Origin: Periplaneta americana
Taxonomy: Eukaryota > Arthropoda > Insecta > Blattodea > Blattidae
Direction of reading: 5' to 3'
DNA length: 64,000 nt
Assembly: GCF_040183065.1 (NCBI RefSeq)
Contig: NC_091131.1
Span: 16,184,800-16,248,799, forward strand
The notes under the pieces are model-generated. The model worked only from the letters and a program-made list of their open reading frames with translations. It was not told the origin of the DNA and did not search any database. The position numbers and the translations under genes were made by a program. Below are positions 21,193 to 33,005 of this stretch, piece after piece; positions within the stretch are counted from its first letter, which is position 1; every line of letters begins with the position of its first letter.

Positions 21193-21410
21193 CTCTTTCA
21201 TATTTAAGTATAAAAATATAGGGGTACCATTTGAAATTTCAAAGTGGGGGAGGCTGGCGGTGGAGGGTGGAATCTAAAATGCAGTTAAGCCTGGTTTCAG
21301 ACTTCCCCCTCAATATCTAAATTGACGTGTTTTTTTGTTTAAATTGAATTCAGTTTAAATAATTGGTTATTTAGACTGGGAAGTTTTGAAGTGAAAGCCC
21401 TGACACAAAA
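21193..21410. repeat. Right arm of the distant inverted repeat
   Basis: Inverse of 18585-18768, for example TGGTTTCAGACTTCCCCCTC. High identity over about 200 bases. It may be the other end of an element now filled by Helitron B and LINEs. Confidence 0.7.
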
Positions 21411-21445
21411 ATGAACCTGATACCGCAAAATGGAACTTACTGTCG

Positions 21446-21632
21446 CCACAGTCTAGTATATACAGTCGCGAAGCTCAATACGTAGTAAATATGCAAATAT
21501 TAGATAGTTGCTCACCACTAGCATCGCTAATATCGCCTCATTACAGGCAATGCAAAATAGTACCGTCACAGTCTATTGTTTCTAGCACCCTCAAAACTCA
21601 AGCTTCGTGACTGTATATAGTAGACTGTGCTG
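21446..21632. mobile_element. Short palindromic MITE
   Basis: CAGTCTAGTATATACAGTCG at the left and, inverted, CAGTCTACTATATACAGTCA at the right, followed on both sides by CGAAGCT. About 185 bases, no coding content. Confidence 0.65.
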
Positions 21633-21639
21633 TCGCTTC

Positions 21640-22450
21640 AATATAAATTGTCCATTGCGACATGAGGTTCCTTTTAGCAGAAGTCAGTGTGAACCTGAGA
21701 GGCTAGAAAGATAGGAGGGAGCATAAGCTTGAAACGGTGCAATAAAAAATGTGTAGTATATTACCCATAGTTCATCACTTTTCCGGTGTGTTAATCAGCT
21801 GTTTTTTTTTTCGTATTATTACGATTATGAATTCTGTTTTGTGTTGTTGTGAATATTTCAGAATTCAGTAAAATTCAGCGGGTGTTATTTTTATAAATAA
21901 GCTTATGTTCTGTTCTGTTGGTGAATATAGTGAAATAATAAAAGAAAGTAGAAATGAATGTTCAGTTCATGTAACACCCATAACAGGTTTAATAAATATA
22001 CAGTGAAATATACATTAATAGATTAATCTAATAATACTCCTGTTACCTCCACATCCATTCTAAACCGTTTCCGTATGACCTAAACCGATAGTAGTAATTG
22101 AATATTTGGCTGTATTTCACGGAGGATTACGAGGCGTAAAAGGTGTAGTTTGATGTCATATCCGTCGCACGTATTTCAATCATTTTTCCTCACAGATCAC
22201 AAACAGATAGATATGCAGGTCAATGCTAAAACGATGCCAACATAGGCTGCCAGAACGACCGTAGAGCCATCGTCTTGTGTAAACAAAGTAGGTAACAGCA
22301 TTTTACCACCCACCTCTACTGCTGTGTCGGTAACTACGTTCACTACTATACCAGGCCATTCTATTTACTAGTACAGAATGAATTATTTCTTTTAAAACGC
22401 TTCAGTTTTGGTGGAAATGTTTGAATGCAATTTTTATTTTTTTATATTGA
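21640..22450. other. No gene seen
   Basis: No protein, RNA or repeat signal that I can support in these 800 bases. Confidence 0.4.
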
Positions 22451-22454
22451 ATAA

Positions 22455-22480
22455 TATACAATATTTATTTATTTATTTAC

Positions 22481-22535
<55 letters not shown>

Positions 22536-22990
22536 TCTATTTATGTCCATAACAGGGCAAAGCCCCAATTACAATAGACAGTACAGATAAAAAAAAACAT
22601 ATTGCATACAACACGAAGAAAGAGGTAAAACAGGTACAAGTGTAATTACAAATTAAAAATGGAAAAGAGAAGGGAAAAAAAACAAATAGATACCACCTAA
22701 ATAAAAAAGACAGATAAAGATATAAATGAAAAACACCAAATAAAACAAATCAAAAAGAGCCAAGTACAGACATCACAGCCAAAAATGCAAAATGTAGGCG
22801 TAGCTATAATTGGCAAATTGCAGAGCAAATACAACACCATGTTGATAACACGATTGTATATACATCTTGTAAAAGGCGGAGGTACATTTGAAAAAATCAC
22901 GTACAACAATGTACAGCACTATTTATATTGCATTTTGATTATAATTTTATCCTCCTTTCCCAGCCCACCTGCCTGTAACAATAATCAATA
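22455..22990 (-). mobile_element. 3' end of a CR1-like LINE (untranslated)
   Basis: Read on the minus strand, the sequence ends with a GGGGCTTTGCCC hairpin and GTTATGGACATAAATAAATA, then a long AAAT run (22460-22545 on the plus strand). This matches the hairpin-plus-AAATAAAT design of the LINE tails at 20815 and 42600. No coding part remains. The 60-codon plus-strand frame in the run is spurious. Confidence 0.6.
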
Positions 22991-22994
22991 GTTC

Positions 22995-24275
22995 TCAGCT
23001 TGGTATTTCAGTTTGGGAAGGAGTGGATAGAGTTAATTATTTTTTTTTTCCTTGGAGTGCTCCTTCTTGAAGACTTCTCTGCCATCTAACGTTGAAATAT
23101 ACAATTAACTGAATATTTAATAGGTAGAAAATAATATACTAATAAAAAGAGATCAACAAAAACAGAAAATAGATATTTATGACATGAACTTCGCTTTTCA
23201 GCTCTCCTGTGCAATTTACTTGGGAGACAAGCGGTCCCTGTTCTCTTTGCGCGTCACATTATGACTACATTCTAATAGGTTATTTAACTACTAGACGGTA
23301 ACCTAGCGTCTATTAGATAATTATATCAAGATGGTATTTAGCAAGATGATTCTCAGACGATCTTCCATGGTATTACTTGACATTCGCATGACAGGTGTGG
23401 AATTTTCGAAAAAAAAAAAAAAATGAACTCCTGGCTGATTCTTTTTGTTTTTATTGTTCCTAGAACAGCTTGCCTTTGTGGAAATTCAACACAGTCCTTG
23501 TGCACAAGATGTTGTAAAGCCTCCAAAGTTTCCTGTTAATCTTTATCTACAGATCTCACGGAATTATGAATGACTCAAGCACCTAGTACGTACAAAGCTC
23601 ATTGGACTTGCGTCCATTCCTAACTGATCAACTGAAAGTTATGTGTTTTCGTTGACGTAATTACGCGTCACCACTCTATGTCAAATCTCGCCGGATATTC
23701 ATTTAACTCTACTGTATTATAACAAAATATGTGATTTAGTAAATAATGCTTCACATTCAAGCGGCCCGTGGTTCGATTTCCTGCGTAGATAAAGGAAAAG
23801 GTTTATCTGCCGTCCACGGGAATGATTTGCTGTGCCCTGTTCCGTGCTATTCATAGAACCAGGATGTGCAATGTATGCCTGTGTAGTGTTAGTCCGAGGA
23901 TATATCCCAGCCTAAGTCTTTATTCAAGGAAGAGGCAATATAAGACATGTAAGGCTGCCATATAATGAAATGTGGCCAAACACGCGTTGCAGAAGTGAGT
24001 TAATAGAAATGTTTTTTTTTTCCTATGCTGTTTTATTTACTTAAAAATTGTAAGCAGTTTACGTCGTATTGAATGTAAAAAGCTCCTTGCATTCAACAGT
24101 CATTTTCAGATTGGTCTGAAACTTATCACAGAGGTTAATTAAATGTTGATAAAGGAAATTTAATTAGCTTTTGTATGAAATATTAATATTATGTTATTTC
24201 GGGGTATATTCATATTAAAATATGCTGTAATGGTAAATTCAATAAATTAAAAAGAAATGTATTATGACTCTCTAT
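22995..24275. other. No gene; contains a SINE-like stretch near 23755-23965
   Basis: Bases 23755-23965 hold a tRNA-like B box (GTGGTTCGATTTCC) and a body that reads like a decayed SINE (AATATAAGACATGTAAGGCTG). The rest is AT-rich with several short A or T runs and no gene signal. Confidence 0.4.
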
Positions 24276-24280
24276 TTAGA

Positions 24281-24430
24281 TTAGCTCAAAAAGCTAATTC
24301 ATTTTTATTCCCATGGTTTATAAAGATTTTGGGCAAACTTTAACTCAAGGAGCCTTTTTAGTGACGTCAATATAAAGTATATTTTTAAAAATATATAATT
24401 TCAAAACTATTAGCCCTAATAGGGATATAT
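24281..24430. repeat. Interspersed repeat, uninterrupted copy of the 33006-34150 sequence
   Basis: From AGCTAATTCATTTTTATTCC through GTCAATATAAAGTATATTTT to AATTTCAAAACTATTAG the sequence matches 33006-33126 plus 34098-34150. It lacks the LINE that interrupts the second copy. The family is not identified. Confidence 0.75.
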
Positions 24431-24439
24431 TATGCGAAG

Positions 24440-25070
24440 TTTTACCGTTAGATGACAGGAGCGTTCCATGCGACACATGTTTTTTTTTTTTTTGGCTATA
24501 TTATGTCATATGCTACAGTTCATTACGTTGTCCCGCTTGTTGATTTTCTGTGCGTGTCAAAATTATATTTATTATTATTTTGTATAATCTAGTATAATTT
24601 AATATAATTCAGTACTTTCTTATCTCATAATTTAATAGAAATTGATCGATTAATCGATTAAATCCCACAACACTAGGTTTTGGACATAAAGCTCACACAC
24701 ATCAAAGCTTATATTTAGAAACAAAATATTTTTGTGATTATTGTTGTGCGAGTTATGATGTATTTTATATGGCTCCCGTGGCTAACGAGAAAGACAGGCT
24801 TCGGCACGAATCGGAGTCACGTGGTTATCATGGCCCTCTTGACAATAGCCTGATATAAATATATGTTCAAAGTTAAAAAAAAAAAGGAATTTCTATATTA
24901 AACTCATGTTAAACGTGTATTTACAAATAAACTTGTTCACTGTTGGCCATATTATGACTAAGAATGTGATGTCGCACCGTAGCTTCGAGCCACGTATGGC
25001 TCCTATAGTTTTTAATGTTATCAGAAAACATACTTTTATGTAATATTTCATTAAATTTGTTTTTATATAG
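24440..25070. other. No gene seen
   Basis: AT-rich, a T run near 24480. Nothing supported. Confidence 0.4.
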
Positions 25071-25085
25071 AAGCATTATGGTTAC

Positions 25086-25933
25086 ATAAGCTTCTTGCCT
25101 ATGCGGATGACGTGAATATGTTAGGAGAAAATCCACAAACGATTAGGAAAAACACGGAAATTTTACTTGAAGCAAGTAAAGCGATCGGTTTGGAAGTAAA
25201 TCCCGAAAAGACAAAGTATATGATTATGTCTCGTGACCAGAATATTGTACGAAATGAAATTATAAAAATTGGAGATTTATCCTTCGGAAGGGTGGAAAAA
25301 TTCAAATATCTTGGAGCAACAGTAACAAATATTAATGACACTCGGGAGGAAATTAAACGCAGAATAAATATGGGAAATGCCTGTTATTATTCGGTTGAGA
25401 AGCTTTTATCATCTAGTCTGCTGTCAAAAAATCTGAAAGTTAGAATTTATAAAACAGTTATATTACCGGTTGTTCTTTATGGTTGTGAAACTTGGACTCT
25501 CACTCTGAGAGAGGAACATAGGTTACGGGTGTTTGAGAATAAGGTGCTTAGGAAAATATTTGGGGCTAAGAGGGACGAAATTACAGGAGAATGGAGAAAG
25601 TTACACAACGCAGACTTGCACGCATTGTATTCTTCACCTGACATAATTAGGAACATTAAATCCAGACGTTTGCGATGGGCAGGGCATGTAGCACGTATGG
25701 GCGAATCCAGGAATGCATATAGAATGTTAGTTGGGAGACCGGAGGGAAAAAGATCTTTGGGTAGGCCGAGACGTAGATGGGAGGATAATATTAAAATGGA
25801 TTTGAGGAAGGTGGGATATGATGATAGGGACTGGATTAATCTTGCACAGGATAGAGACCTATGGCGGGCTTATGTGAGGGCGGCAATGAACCTTCGGATT
25901 CCTTAAAAGCGATTTGTAAGTAAGTAAGTAAGT
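25086..25933 (+). mobile_element. RTE-like LINE, truncated at the YADD motif, 15-bp target duplication
   Basis: AAGCATTATGGTTAC lies on both sides (25071-25085 and 25934-25948). The insert begins inside the reverse transcriptase active site ([17 protein letters not shown]). It stays open for 264 residues to MNLRIP and the stop at 25906. The tail is (GTAA)n. It encodes the C-terminal half of the protein only: thumb and the [10 protein letters not shown] and [10 protein letters not shown] blocks common to RTE-like elements. No stops, so it is young, but too short for activity. Confidence 0.92.
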
Positions 25934-25949
25934 AAGCATTATGGTTACT

Positions 25950-28250
25950 ATGGCAATAATATTATTGTATTTTGTTAGTCCGTGTATTGTGGAAGCAGTT
26001 TTATGGATTAAATAAACATAAAAGAAGCTATTTTTAGAATAACTGTTGTTTTTGTGTCTCAGACATCTCCACGTTGCCTGAATTACGCTTTTATTCTACT
26101 CACACTTGACAGACAAATAGGTGGCCGGTTTGGATGAGTATCGTTAAAAAGTGTGCATACCACTTGTTGTGTAACTTCACCAGGATCTGAATTCTATCAT
26201 ATTCTCTTAAGAATATCTTGTTTTTCGTTGATTCCATTAATAATACTGCTACCATAATACAGGGAATAAAATATATCAACAATAAAATTGTTACCATAGT
26301 AACCATAACCACAGTGTTTCTGTACGAAGAAAATGAAGTATTACATAACAAATATGCTCTTTCCGATGACACTAAAAAACTATAGGGTGCCATTTAAAAA
26401 TGATCTCAATGATGTCATAAATCACATTGCAGTCTCAAAAATATTTTGTTTCCATAAAAATATTCAACAGTAATCTCACTAGAGGTTTTGATTTATCTAT
26501 AGAAAATCAAAACTCGAGTGGGATTTAACTGACTATTACACGATTAGAAGAAAGTATATAAAGATTAGAAGTAACGAAGTACTCCAATAAATAAAATATT
26601 AATTGACTTACGAAAATACAAAACTATCTTCAAATTTGTACCATCTCAACATTATAAATATAATGCTAGTAGATGGCAGTAGCGTGTTATGAATAGCTGT
26701 TTTCTTATCAGTTGTGCCAACTACGGAATCTTCATTGAACTCTGTGGACGGTTACTGGTCAAGAAGGCTTTGTTGATTCAGTTTCATTTTTATTAAAACA
26801 GTTGCATTCCACTTCAATTATCCCGATCCCAGTAATCAACGTCACTTTGACAGATGATTTTCAATAAATCTTAGTATTAAACAATCTCTGATACGTGACT
26901 ATCCATAATATCATATAGCAGAAGCTATAACATAACCTAAATAATATAAACGAGTGTTAGAAAAGTTTTAATTAGGGATGATGAAATAAACAAGAAACAT
27001 TTTAATTAACGATGATGAAATAAAAAATAAACATGATAATTTTAAAAGAAACAATTATTGAAAGTAGGTACAATTTTCAAATTTGAATGTTTTAGTGGTT
27101 GGTGGTTCAGTTGATGTTATATTGGACGTGTGCGTAAAAGCAGTGAACTCGTGATGTACATGGTGTATCTCTCAACTTATTCAGGATTTCCGAATGGTGC
27201 TCTTCATATATGACCAGTGATCTTTATTAATTCTTGTTCTTGAATGCCAATGCGAGTCATATTTGAAAGTGCTGTGCATCGACTAGTGTGGTTTGTAATT
27301 TTCTGTTTTTTGACGTCCAGATCAGTGCAGTTTGAAATGTTGGCAAACAAAGAAACAAATGCTAGGGTAGTGATAAAAATAAACAAATACTAGGAACGCG
27401 ATAAAATTAAACAAATGCTAGGGACGCGATAAGCAGCCATGATTGGTTGAAAGACGTCCTTTCGTACCGTTTTATGGTCAAAAGTAGTGTGACGTAGTAA
27501 AAGTGTAATAGTCCCTTTAAATATAAGTTGTAACGTGTCTGAGGTTTACGCTCAAAATCCCCCCATATTAATTACAATTATTATAAGTTATTTTTGAAAC
27601 ACCGTGTATATATAAAGTTATCTTCATATTCATGTTACTGTTGCTAGAATCAAGGAGTAGATGAAAGTTTACGGAAATCACTCGCAGCAACGGTATCCAG
27701 TAAATAAAACAACAAACATACAAATAGCCATTCCTTGTTCTTAGCTACTGTCACATGAATATAAAGGATATATTTAAGGGTTAAATATAAACATGGCAAC
27801 TATCCATTTCATGAAGAAGTGTTGGATAAATATTTTTTGGGCACGTAATCATAATTTTCAGGATATAAATATCCGCTGCCGACTGATGAGCATACATTTC
27901 ATTTTCACGTCATGATCCCTGTACGTCAATGGGGCACTTGACTTATGTACTATCAGTTGTATGCCTTGGTTTATCTTCATACCTAATCTAGAATTGATTT
28001 CTTATACCATCTGTTAGCAAAAGCTATGAACTTATTCGTGAAAGGAGAAATATCGAGTTATAAAAATCGAAATATTTCGCTCATCTTACGTCCATTTTCC
28101 TAAACATATCATATGTAAAATTTCTGGTTACAAGTTGAAATATTTAATTGTCTTGTACACCTCACTTGACGATATGTGTCAGAGGAAGGACAATTATTTG
28201 TATACATTTGAAGTCTGATTAGTGTAATATATAGCTAATCGGCGATGAAT
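25950..28250. other. AT-rich repeats, no gene
   Basis: Bases 25938-25968 recur inverted at 26279-26310 (GGTTACTATGG core). A hairpin at 26472-26524 has arms around TTTTGATTTATCTATAG. At 27348-27436 are three imperfect 29-bp repeats of AAACAAATGCTAGGGACGCG. The ends near 26385 (TATAGGGTGCC) and 27605 (GGTGTTTC in inverse) could belong to a TA-inserting MITE. No frame resembles a protein. Confidence 0.45.
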
Positions 28251-28257
28251 GCAATGG

Positions 28258-28395
28258 AGGGTAAAAGGAACTGGCCATGCCATCCTATTATTTCCGGGTC
28301 TAGTTGCCTCATAAGTGGTGCCTTATTGGTATCACTTGAGGTTCAAATCTGTCTTCGGACAATCGACTCAACAACAACAATAATAATTATGTTAG
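28258..28395 (+). mobile_element. SINE with tRNA-like B box
   Basis: TGGTGCCTTATTGGTATCAC followed by TTGAGGTTCAAATCTGTCTT and CGACTCAACAACAACAATAA. The layout (B box then ACA/ATA-rich tail) fits a short tRNA-derived SINE known to me as common in blattodeans. Confidence 0.55.
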
Positions 28396-28398
28396 TTG

Positions 28399-28500
28399 AA
28401 GAATAAAATGCGTGCAGTTCTGCGTTGTGTAACTTTCTCCATTTTCCTGTAACTTCATCATTTTTCTAAGCACATTATTCTCAAACACCCTTAACCTTGA
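28399..28500 (-). mobile_element. RTE-like LINE fragment, internal
   Basis: Inverse of the LINE segment coding for FENKVLRK and EWRKLHN. About 100 bases, without the 3' tail, so it is a torn fragment or a copy broken by later change. Confidence 0.75.
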
Positions 28501-28700
28501 CACACTTGTATTTTCTTCGTACAAAAAAATAAATAAAAGAGAATGAAAGGAAGTACTTTCACTGGAATGATTACGAAGTTCTCTATGTAGTTGGCCTTGA
28601 TTTCTCGTAACGTTGCAGGACAGTTGTTAATTACTTAACGTGTATTTTAGAATCGTTTCCGGACATTATTTTGTTGTAATGTAAAGGAGTAAATATTATG

Positions 28701-28963
28701 ATTTTTTTTTTATTTTAGTAGGTTATTTCACGACGCTTTATCAACAGCTTAGGTCATTTAGCGTCTTAATGAGATGAAGGTGATAATGCCGGTAAAATTT
28801 GTCCGGGGTCCAACACCGAAAGTTACCCAGCATTTGCTCATATTGAGTTGAGGGAAAACCCCGGAAAAACCCTCAACAAGGTAACTTTCCCCGACCGGGA
28901 GTCGAATCCGGGCCACCTGGTTTCGCGGGCAGACGCGCTAACCGTTACTCCACAGGTGTGGAC
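28701..28963 (-). mobile_element. tRNA-headed SINE with target duplication
   Basis: Read on the minus strand, a tRNA-like head (A box GGTTAGCGCGTCTG, B box GGATTCGACTCCC) is followed by a body with GAGGGTTTTTCCGGGG and a 3' end AAAGCGTCGTGAAATAACC with an A/T-rich tail. TAAATATTA borders it (28690-28698 and 28964-28972). The minus-strand head is GC-rich against an AT-rich background. Confidence 0.85.
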
Positions 28964-28984
28964 TAAATATTAGGTATATTATAT

Positions 28985-29340
28985 TTTTACGAAGGAATAA
29001 TATAATACAATAAAATAAATACTATGCGTAATGTTAAAAGTCTGGAAGAACGGTATTGAAAGAAGTTTTTAATTTTGTAAGCGTCAGTAATTTACAATAT
29101 ATACAAGTTATTTACAAAGAAAACCATTTTTGTTGACGTAAAGACACATTGAATGATTCTCAATACTTCCGACATAACTACAATCTATACCTACACTTAT
29201 TGAAGAGGTGGATTCTAATCTGGCGTAAGTCAAAATGACAAGTTATGAGAATAATGGCAAAAAATAAAACAAATTTGGCGCTTCTAGTGCCTGCATTATG
29301 AGTCTTCAGACGGACCTAAGTAAAGACCTAGGAGAGTCAG
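28985..29340. other. No gene seen
   Basis: Near 29200 GAAGAGGTGGATT is the inverse of a word near 30515-30535, so the MITE at 29344-30425 may sit inside an older inverted-repeat element. Confidence 0.4.
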
Positions 29341-29343
29341 TTA

Positions 29344-30425
29344 GGGGAGTAGTGGGTACAGTGAGACACAAAATATTAAGACATATGCATGCAAGTGAAA
29401 TTTCAAGTTTTTTAAAAATCAAGTGCAAAAGAATTATACATTAAAACATGTAGTACAATAATACATAAACAGAAATGTTAATAGATAAAGGACATAATAT
29501 ACAATGCGTGTTTGTCAAAAAAAATGCAAATGTCACACTGTTCCCATTCAGGTGGGTACAGCGAGACACCACAGTGTCTATTAACGGATATTGAAATGAT
29601 TTAAATTTATTTCAAAAGAAAAGAAACCTTGCTGTCTCTTTATCTTGCCATGTTCTGTAGGCTTATTTAGAATCATCTGATGTCTGACTTCGAAACCATT
29701 GAAACATTTGGAACATTTGGAAAAGTGAATTTTCCATGACTTTTCAAACTATTGCGAAAAAATAAAATGAATTTTCGGTGGCAACAAAGCTTATAATTAT
29801 AAGAATTTAATTTAATTCTTTATTATCTTTTTAATATTTTCTTAAATTTTGTAAATATTTTTTTATTTAAGAAACCATTAAAATGTAATGTATCCATTAT
29901 TTTAAGCTATAGTTCCTAAATTGGTTACTAGTATGTTCATTTTTTATGTTAGTTACCGGTAAATGTAATATAATTACAATTTATTTTTGCAAATCATTGA
30001 TACATGGGAACAGTGAGACGTCTCAGTGTACCCTTCAATGGCATGTCTCACTGTTCCCTTTATGCATAGTTCGTTTAAAAATGACGCCATCACTTCAAAA
30101 TCAAAACAAGAAAGACGAAACTTTGTCAGACATAACGTCAAATGCCATAGTATTAGGTAACAAAACATTCATATTTCTATTTAATTTTTATATCCAATAT
30201 AACCTTCATTAAACACAAGCCAAAATTTTACTTATAGAGTAAAAAATTACGAATTATTTTTTCATTACTCACCTTTATAACTAGAATCAAATCTAGTATG
30301 AAAATACTGTTACTTTACTCATGCAACATAAAATTCCACTGTTACAAACATTTCAACATCAAAATTTACCATCTAATAAAAAATGTCTCACTGTTCTCCC
30401 TGTCTCACTGTACCCCACTTCTTCC
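29344..30425. mobile_element. MITE with repeated GTACAGTGAGACA words
   Basis: The left end is GGGGAGTAGTGGGTACAGTG and the right end, read inward, is GGGAAGAAGTGGGGTACAGT. TA appears to flank both. The word TACAGTGAGACA recurs inside at 29553 and, as a palindrome, at 30006-30058 (GGGAACAGTGAGACGTCTCA then an inverse copy), and twice at the right end. No protein. The superfamily is unclear. Confidence 0.72.
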
Positions 30426-30429
30426 CTAC

Positions 30430-30678
30430 ATAAACTTAGTTATGTATGGGCTTGAAAGGATAAATTAAAATGTGAATGAAACATGTTAAAATATTTAAAT
30501 AAAAATTACAATTTGAAATCCACCTCTTCAATTAGGTCTGCTATTTTGAAGATGGTCTGATGAAATACTAGCTTTCTACAGAGACTGCACTGATTTAGAT
30601 TGTGTAGCAGCTCGAGACGCAAGAATCATCTTGACATTAGTTCGCATTACTTCTTCAGTTGACTTAAGTCTATTAATA
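30430..30678. other. Short unassigned spacer
   Basis: Contains the inverse AGGTGGATT word paired with 29200. No gene. Confidence 0.4.
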
Positions 30679-30737
30679 TACAGTGTGTTGCAAAACTAAA
30701 CCGTAAAACCTGGAAAGTGGTGTTCCCGAGACGTAAA

Positions 30738-30870
30738 CCAGTATCTTGGCCTGATTACCTGGTTGTGTTTGCGAGCTTTCACCCAACTGTCAGGCGAATG
30801 CAAGATGAATCTTCGATCTCATCTCGCCAAAAATCTCGCCATCACAAATCCCATCAAAGTTATAAATAAC
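30738..30870 (+). mobile_element. SINE body fragment
   Basis: CTTGGCCTGATTACCTGGTT, then CATCTCGCCAAAAATCTCGCC and CATCACAAATCCCATC, then TAGGCTAGTTGATATAGTAG. This is the body of the family at 11309-11540 without its tRNA head. Confidence 0.65.
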
Positions 30871-30934
30871 ATAGTAGGCTAGTTGATATAGTAGTTACAA
30901 ATCATGTGAATGTGACTTAATAGTACATTATGCA

Positions 30935-31506
30935 ACGAGCCTATAATGATAGTAATTAAGACGCAAGTACGTTTGTTTATGAAACGAGCGCAAGCGAGTT
31001 TCATAATTTTCATACGAGCGTCTTAATTACCATTATAGGCAAGTTTCATACGACTTTTTATGCTCGACCATATTTCTAACTTTAAATTATTCAGAAGTAT
31101 ACATTTTATTTGTATCTGACAAGATCGGAAGTGACCTTGTTCATAGCTTTTGAATTGTGAGATGTACGCAGACGCGAAAGTATTGATTTTTTTCGAGGAA
31201 CAATAATGTCATTGACCTTGATGTAATGCAGAGAATGTATAACCTGGAAATTGATTTAGAATTGAAAAACGAGATGACAAATTGAATTTATTTGAACATT
31301 ATTCACAATTAACGCTAATTATTTTAGTAACAGAACATAACCTTCTGCGACAGTATTGGATTTCCAGCCTCCGTGACGTTTCCCTCATCTTTCGATTGCA
31401 TATCCGAGAATAATCTAAAACCTGAACTTTAATGAACAGGTGTACTTTAATGAGGTCTGCTACCAGATGTATAATTAGTACATTTCGGCATGGTCGAGCA
31501 TAAAGA
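30935..31506. mobile_element. Nested fold-back elements with hairpin
   Basis: GCCTATAATGATAGTAATTA (about 30940) pairs with TAATTACCATTATAGGC (about 31025). Between them is AAACGAGCGCAAGCGAGTTT, itself a hairpin. Just beyond, ATGCTCGACCAT at 31060 pairs with ATGGTCGAGCAT at 31490. Two inverted-repeat units therefore lie side by side. No coding content. Confidence 0.65.
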
Positions 31507-31693
31507 GCTATATGCACTCCTCCGTCTGCCTAAGCTCAAAACGCAAACTTAATTTTTTTAATACAATGCAGTGTAATGAATAGGAACTGTTGATTGTGGT
31601 TCAGAGTGATCTTAAATTCCACAATGTATGATATTTCTGTTTAGTTTTGCAACATCGCTCTGTATTGATTTGTATATAACCTATAATTTCTAT

Positions 31694-31992
31694 GCGGCCG
31701 GGTAGCTCAGTTGGTAGAGCAGCTGGCTACGGACTGGAAGGTCCGGGGTTCGATCCCAGATGGTGACAGGATTTTTTCTCGTTGCCAAACTTTCAGAACG
31801 GCCTCGAGGTTCACTCAGCCTCCTATAAAATTGAGTACCGGGTCTTTCCCGGGGGTAAAAGGCGGTCAGAGCGTGGTGCCGACCACACCACCTCATTCTA
31901 GTGCCGAGGTCATGGAAAGCATGGGGCTCTACCTCTATGCCCCCCAAGTGCCTTCATGGCATGTTACGGGGATACCTTTACCTTTACCTTTT
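31694..31992 (+). mobile_element. tRNA-headed SINE with perfect 15-bp target duplication
   Basis: ACCTATAATTTCTAT lies on both sides (31679-31693 and 31993-32007). The head GGGTAGCTCAGTTGGTAGAG and the B box GGGGTTCGATCCCAG are very close to a real tRNA. The body has TTCACTCAGCCTCC and GGTCATGGAAAGCATGGGGC, and the tail is repeats of TTTACCT. The 85- and 115-codon frames across it are not genes. Young, clean copy of a family different from the one at 11309. Confidence 0.92.
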
Positions 31993-32009
31993 ACCTATAA
32001 TTTCTATAT

Positions 32010-32605
32010 TACAATAATTTATTTACCTACACTTTCAACTGCAATTTCGTTGATATGATGAGTGGATTATGATTGACATATCTTAAGTCATGAAGTTATC
32101 CTAACTTATGTTATGCAAATATACCGGTGTCTAATATTTTTCCTGAGTAAACTGCGAGAAATCCTAGAGTATCCGTTCTTGGTTACGCATACCAGCACGT
32201 TGTCACGCAACCAAACTATTCAGGTTCTTCCTCGATACTGTCAACTTTACTTTTGAGAGCTGATTCTGTGCTTTGTCGGTAACTTAATAATCTTTCTAAG
32301 CTGTAGAAGTGAATATTGATGGTGTTTCCATCATCAGCAGCTTATAAATTCAGTTATATGGAAAGAAGTTGAAAGAATTACTTCCACCAGATTTTGATCC
32401 ATCATTTGCCTTTTTGATCGATATACGTTTCTTCTTCCAGCAGGGTTTTAACTTCGCTTTTGTAGTATTCTCCTCTATTTACTATTTTTTTGCGATGGTG
32501 ACTAATAATCGCGAGCGAGAGCTATTTTATGCCCGCTGCGCGGAGCTCTTTTACCTGTAAACATTGCTAAAGGATGTACAGATCTTAGAACACAGCGCAT
32601 CATGA
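32010..32605. other. No gene seen
   Basis: A 63-codon frame from 32369 is hydrophobic but without a family. Near 32490-32560 the sequence has GC-rich words (GAGCGAGAGC, CCGCTGCGCGGAGC) that may be an end of the hAT relic that follows. Confidence 0.4.
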
Positions 32606-32607
32606 CG

Positions 32608-32830
32608 GAACGGAAGCGCTTAAAGCTTTCAAGGAAGAGTGGAAGATACAATATTTATGCTTCGAACATGGTGATGAAGTCCAGTGTTTGTTGTGCAAAA
32701 AAAATATCATTTACAAAAAAGCAACATAAAACGGCATTATGAGATGCAACATGAAAAAAAAAATATAGGCATTATTCAGTAGAAAAGAGAAATAAATTAA
32801 TTTCGGAATTGACATCGAAGGTAAATTAAT
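32608..32830 (+). pseudogene. hAT transposase N-terminal zinc finger (GTF2IRD2-like)
   Basis: The frame reads AFKEEWKIQYLCFEHGDEVQ then CLLCKKNI; the next frame continues NIKRHYEMQHEKK. This is the Cys-x-x-Cys ... His ... His finger that opens GTF2IRD2/ZBED-type hAT transposases, where RSFKEEW ... CLIC ... LKRHYETKH is the usual text. A frameshift near 32725 and stops follow. No further part of the gene was found. Confidence 0.72.
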
Positions 32831-33005
32831 TTACATTTGGGTCAGTAGATAGTATCTAGATTCCTTTTATTTCTTTATTTTAAATGTATTGTTGATGTTT
32901 TATTTGTTGCTTGTTTCTGGATATTTACTTTTATTAGACTGCGTGTTTCTTTAATTTAGAAATAATATTTTATCTTTGATTGCACTTTAACTTATACTAT
33001 TACTA

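Larger units (their letters stand above)
30681..31662. mobile_element. TA-inserting element with GTTGCAAAACTAAAC termini, with nested repeats
   Basis: The left end is CAGTGTGTTGCAAAACTAAA and the right end, read inward, is CAGAGCGATGTTGCAAAACT. TA lies on both sides (30679-30680 and 31663-31664). Inside are a SINE body (30738-30870) and a large fold-back repeat (30935-31506). No transposase frame. Confidence 0.75.

Noticed and set aside
24770-24860. tRNA-like stretch around GTGGCTAACGAG and GTGGTTATCATGG
   Set aside because: The B box is poor and no cloverleaf could be drawn.
31694-31766. Functional tRNA gene at the head of the 31694 repeat
   Set aside because: It continues directly into a SINE body with a TTTACCT tail and has a 15-bp target duplication.
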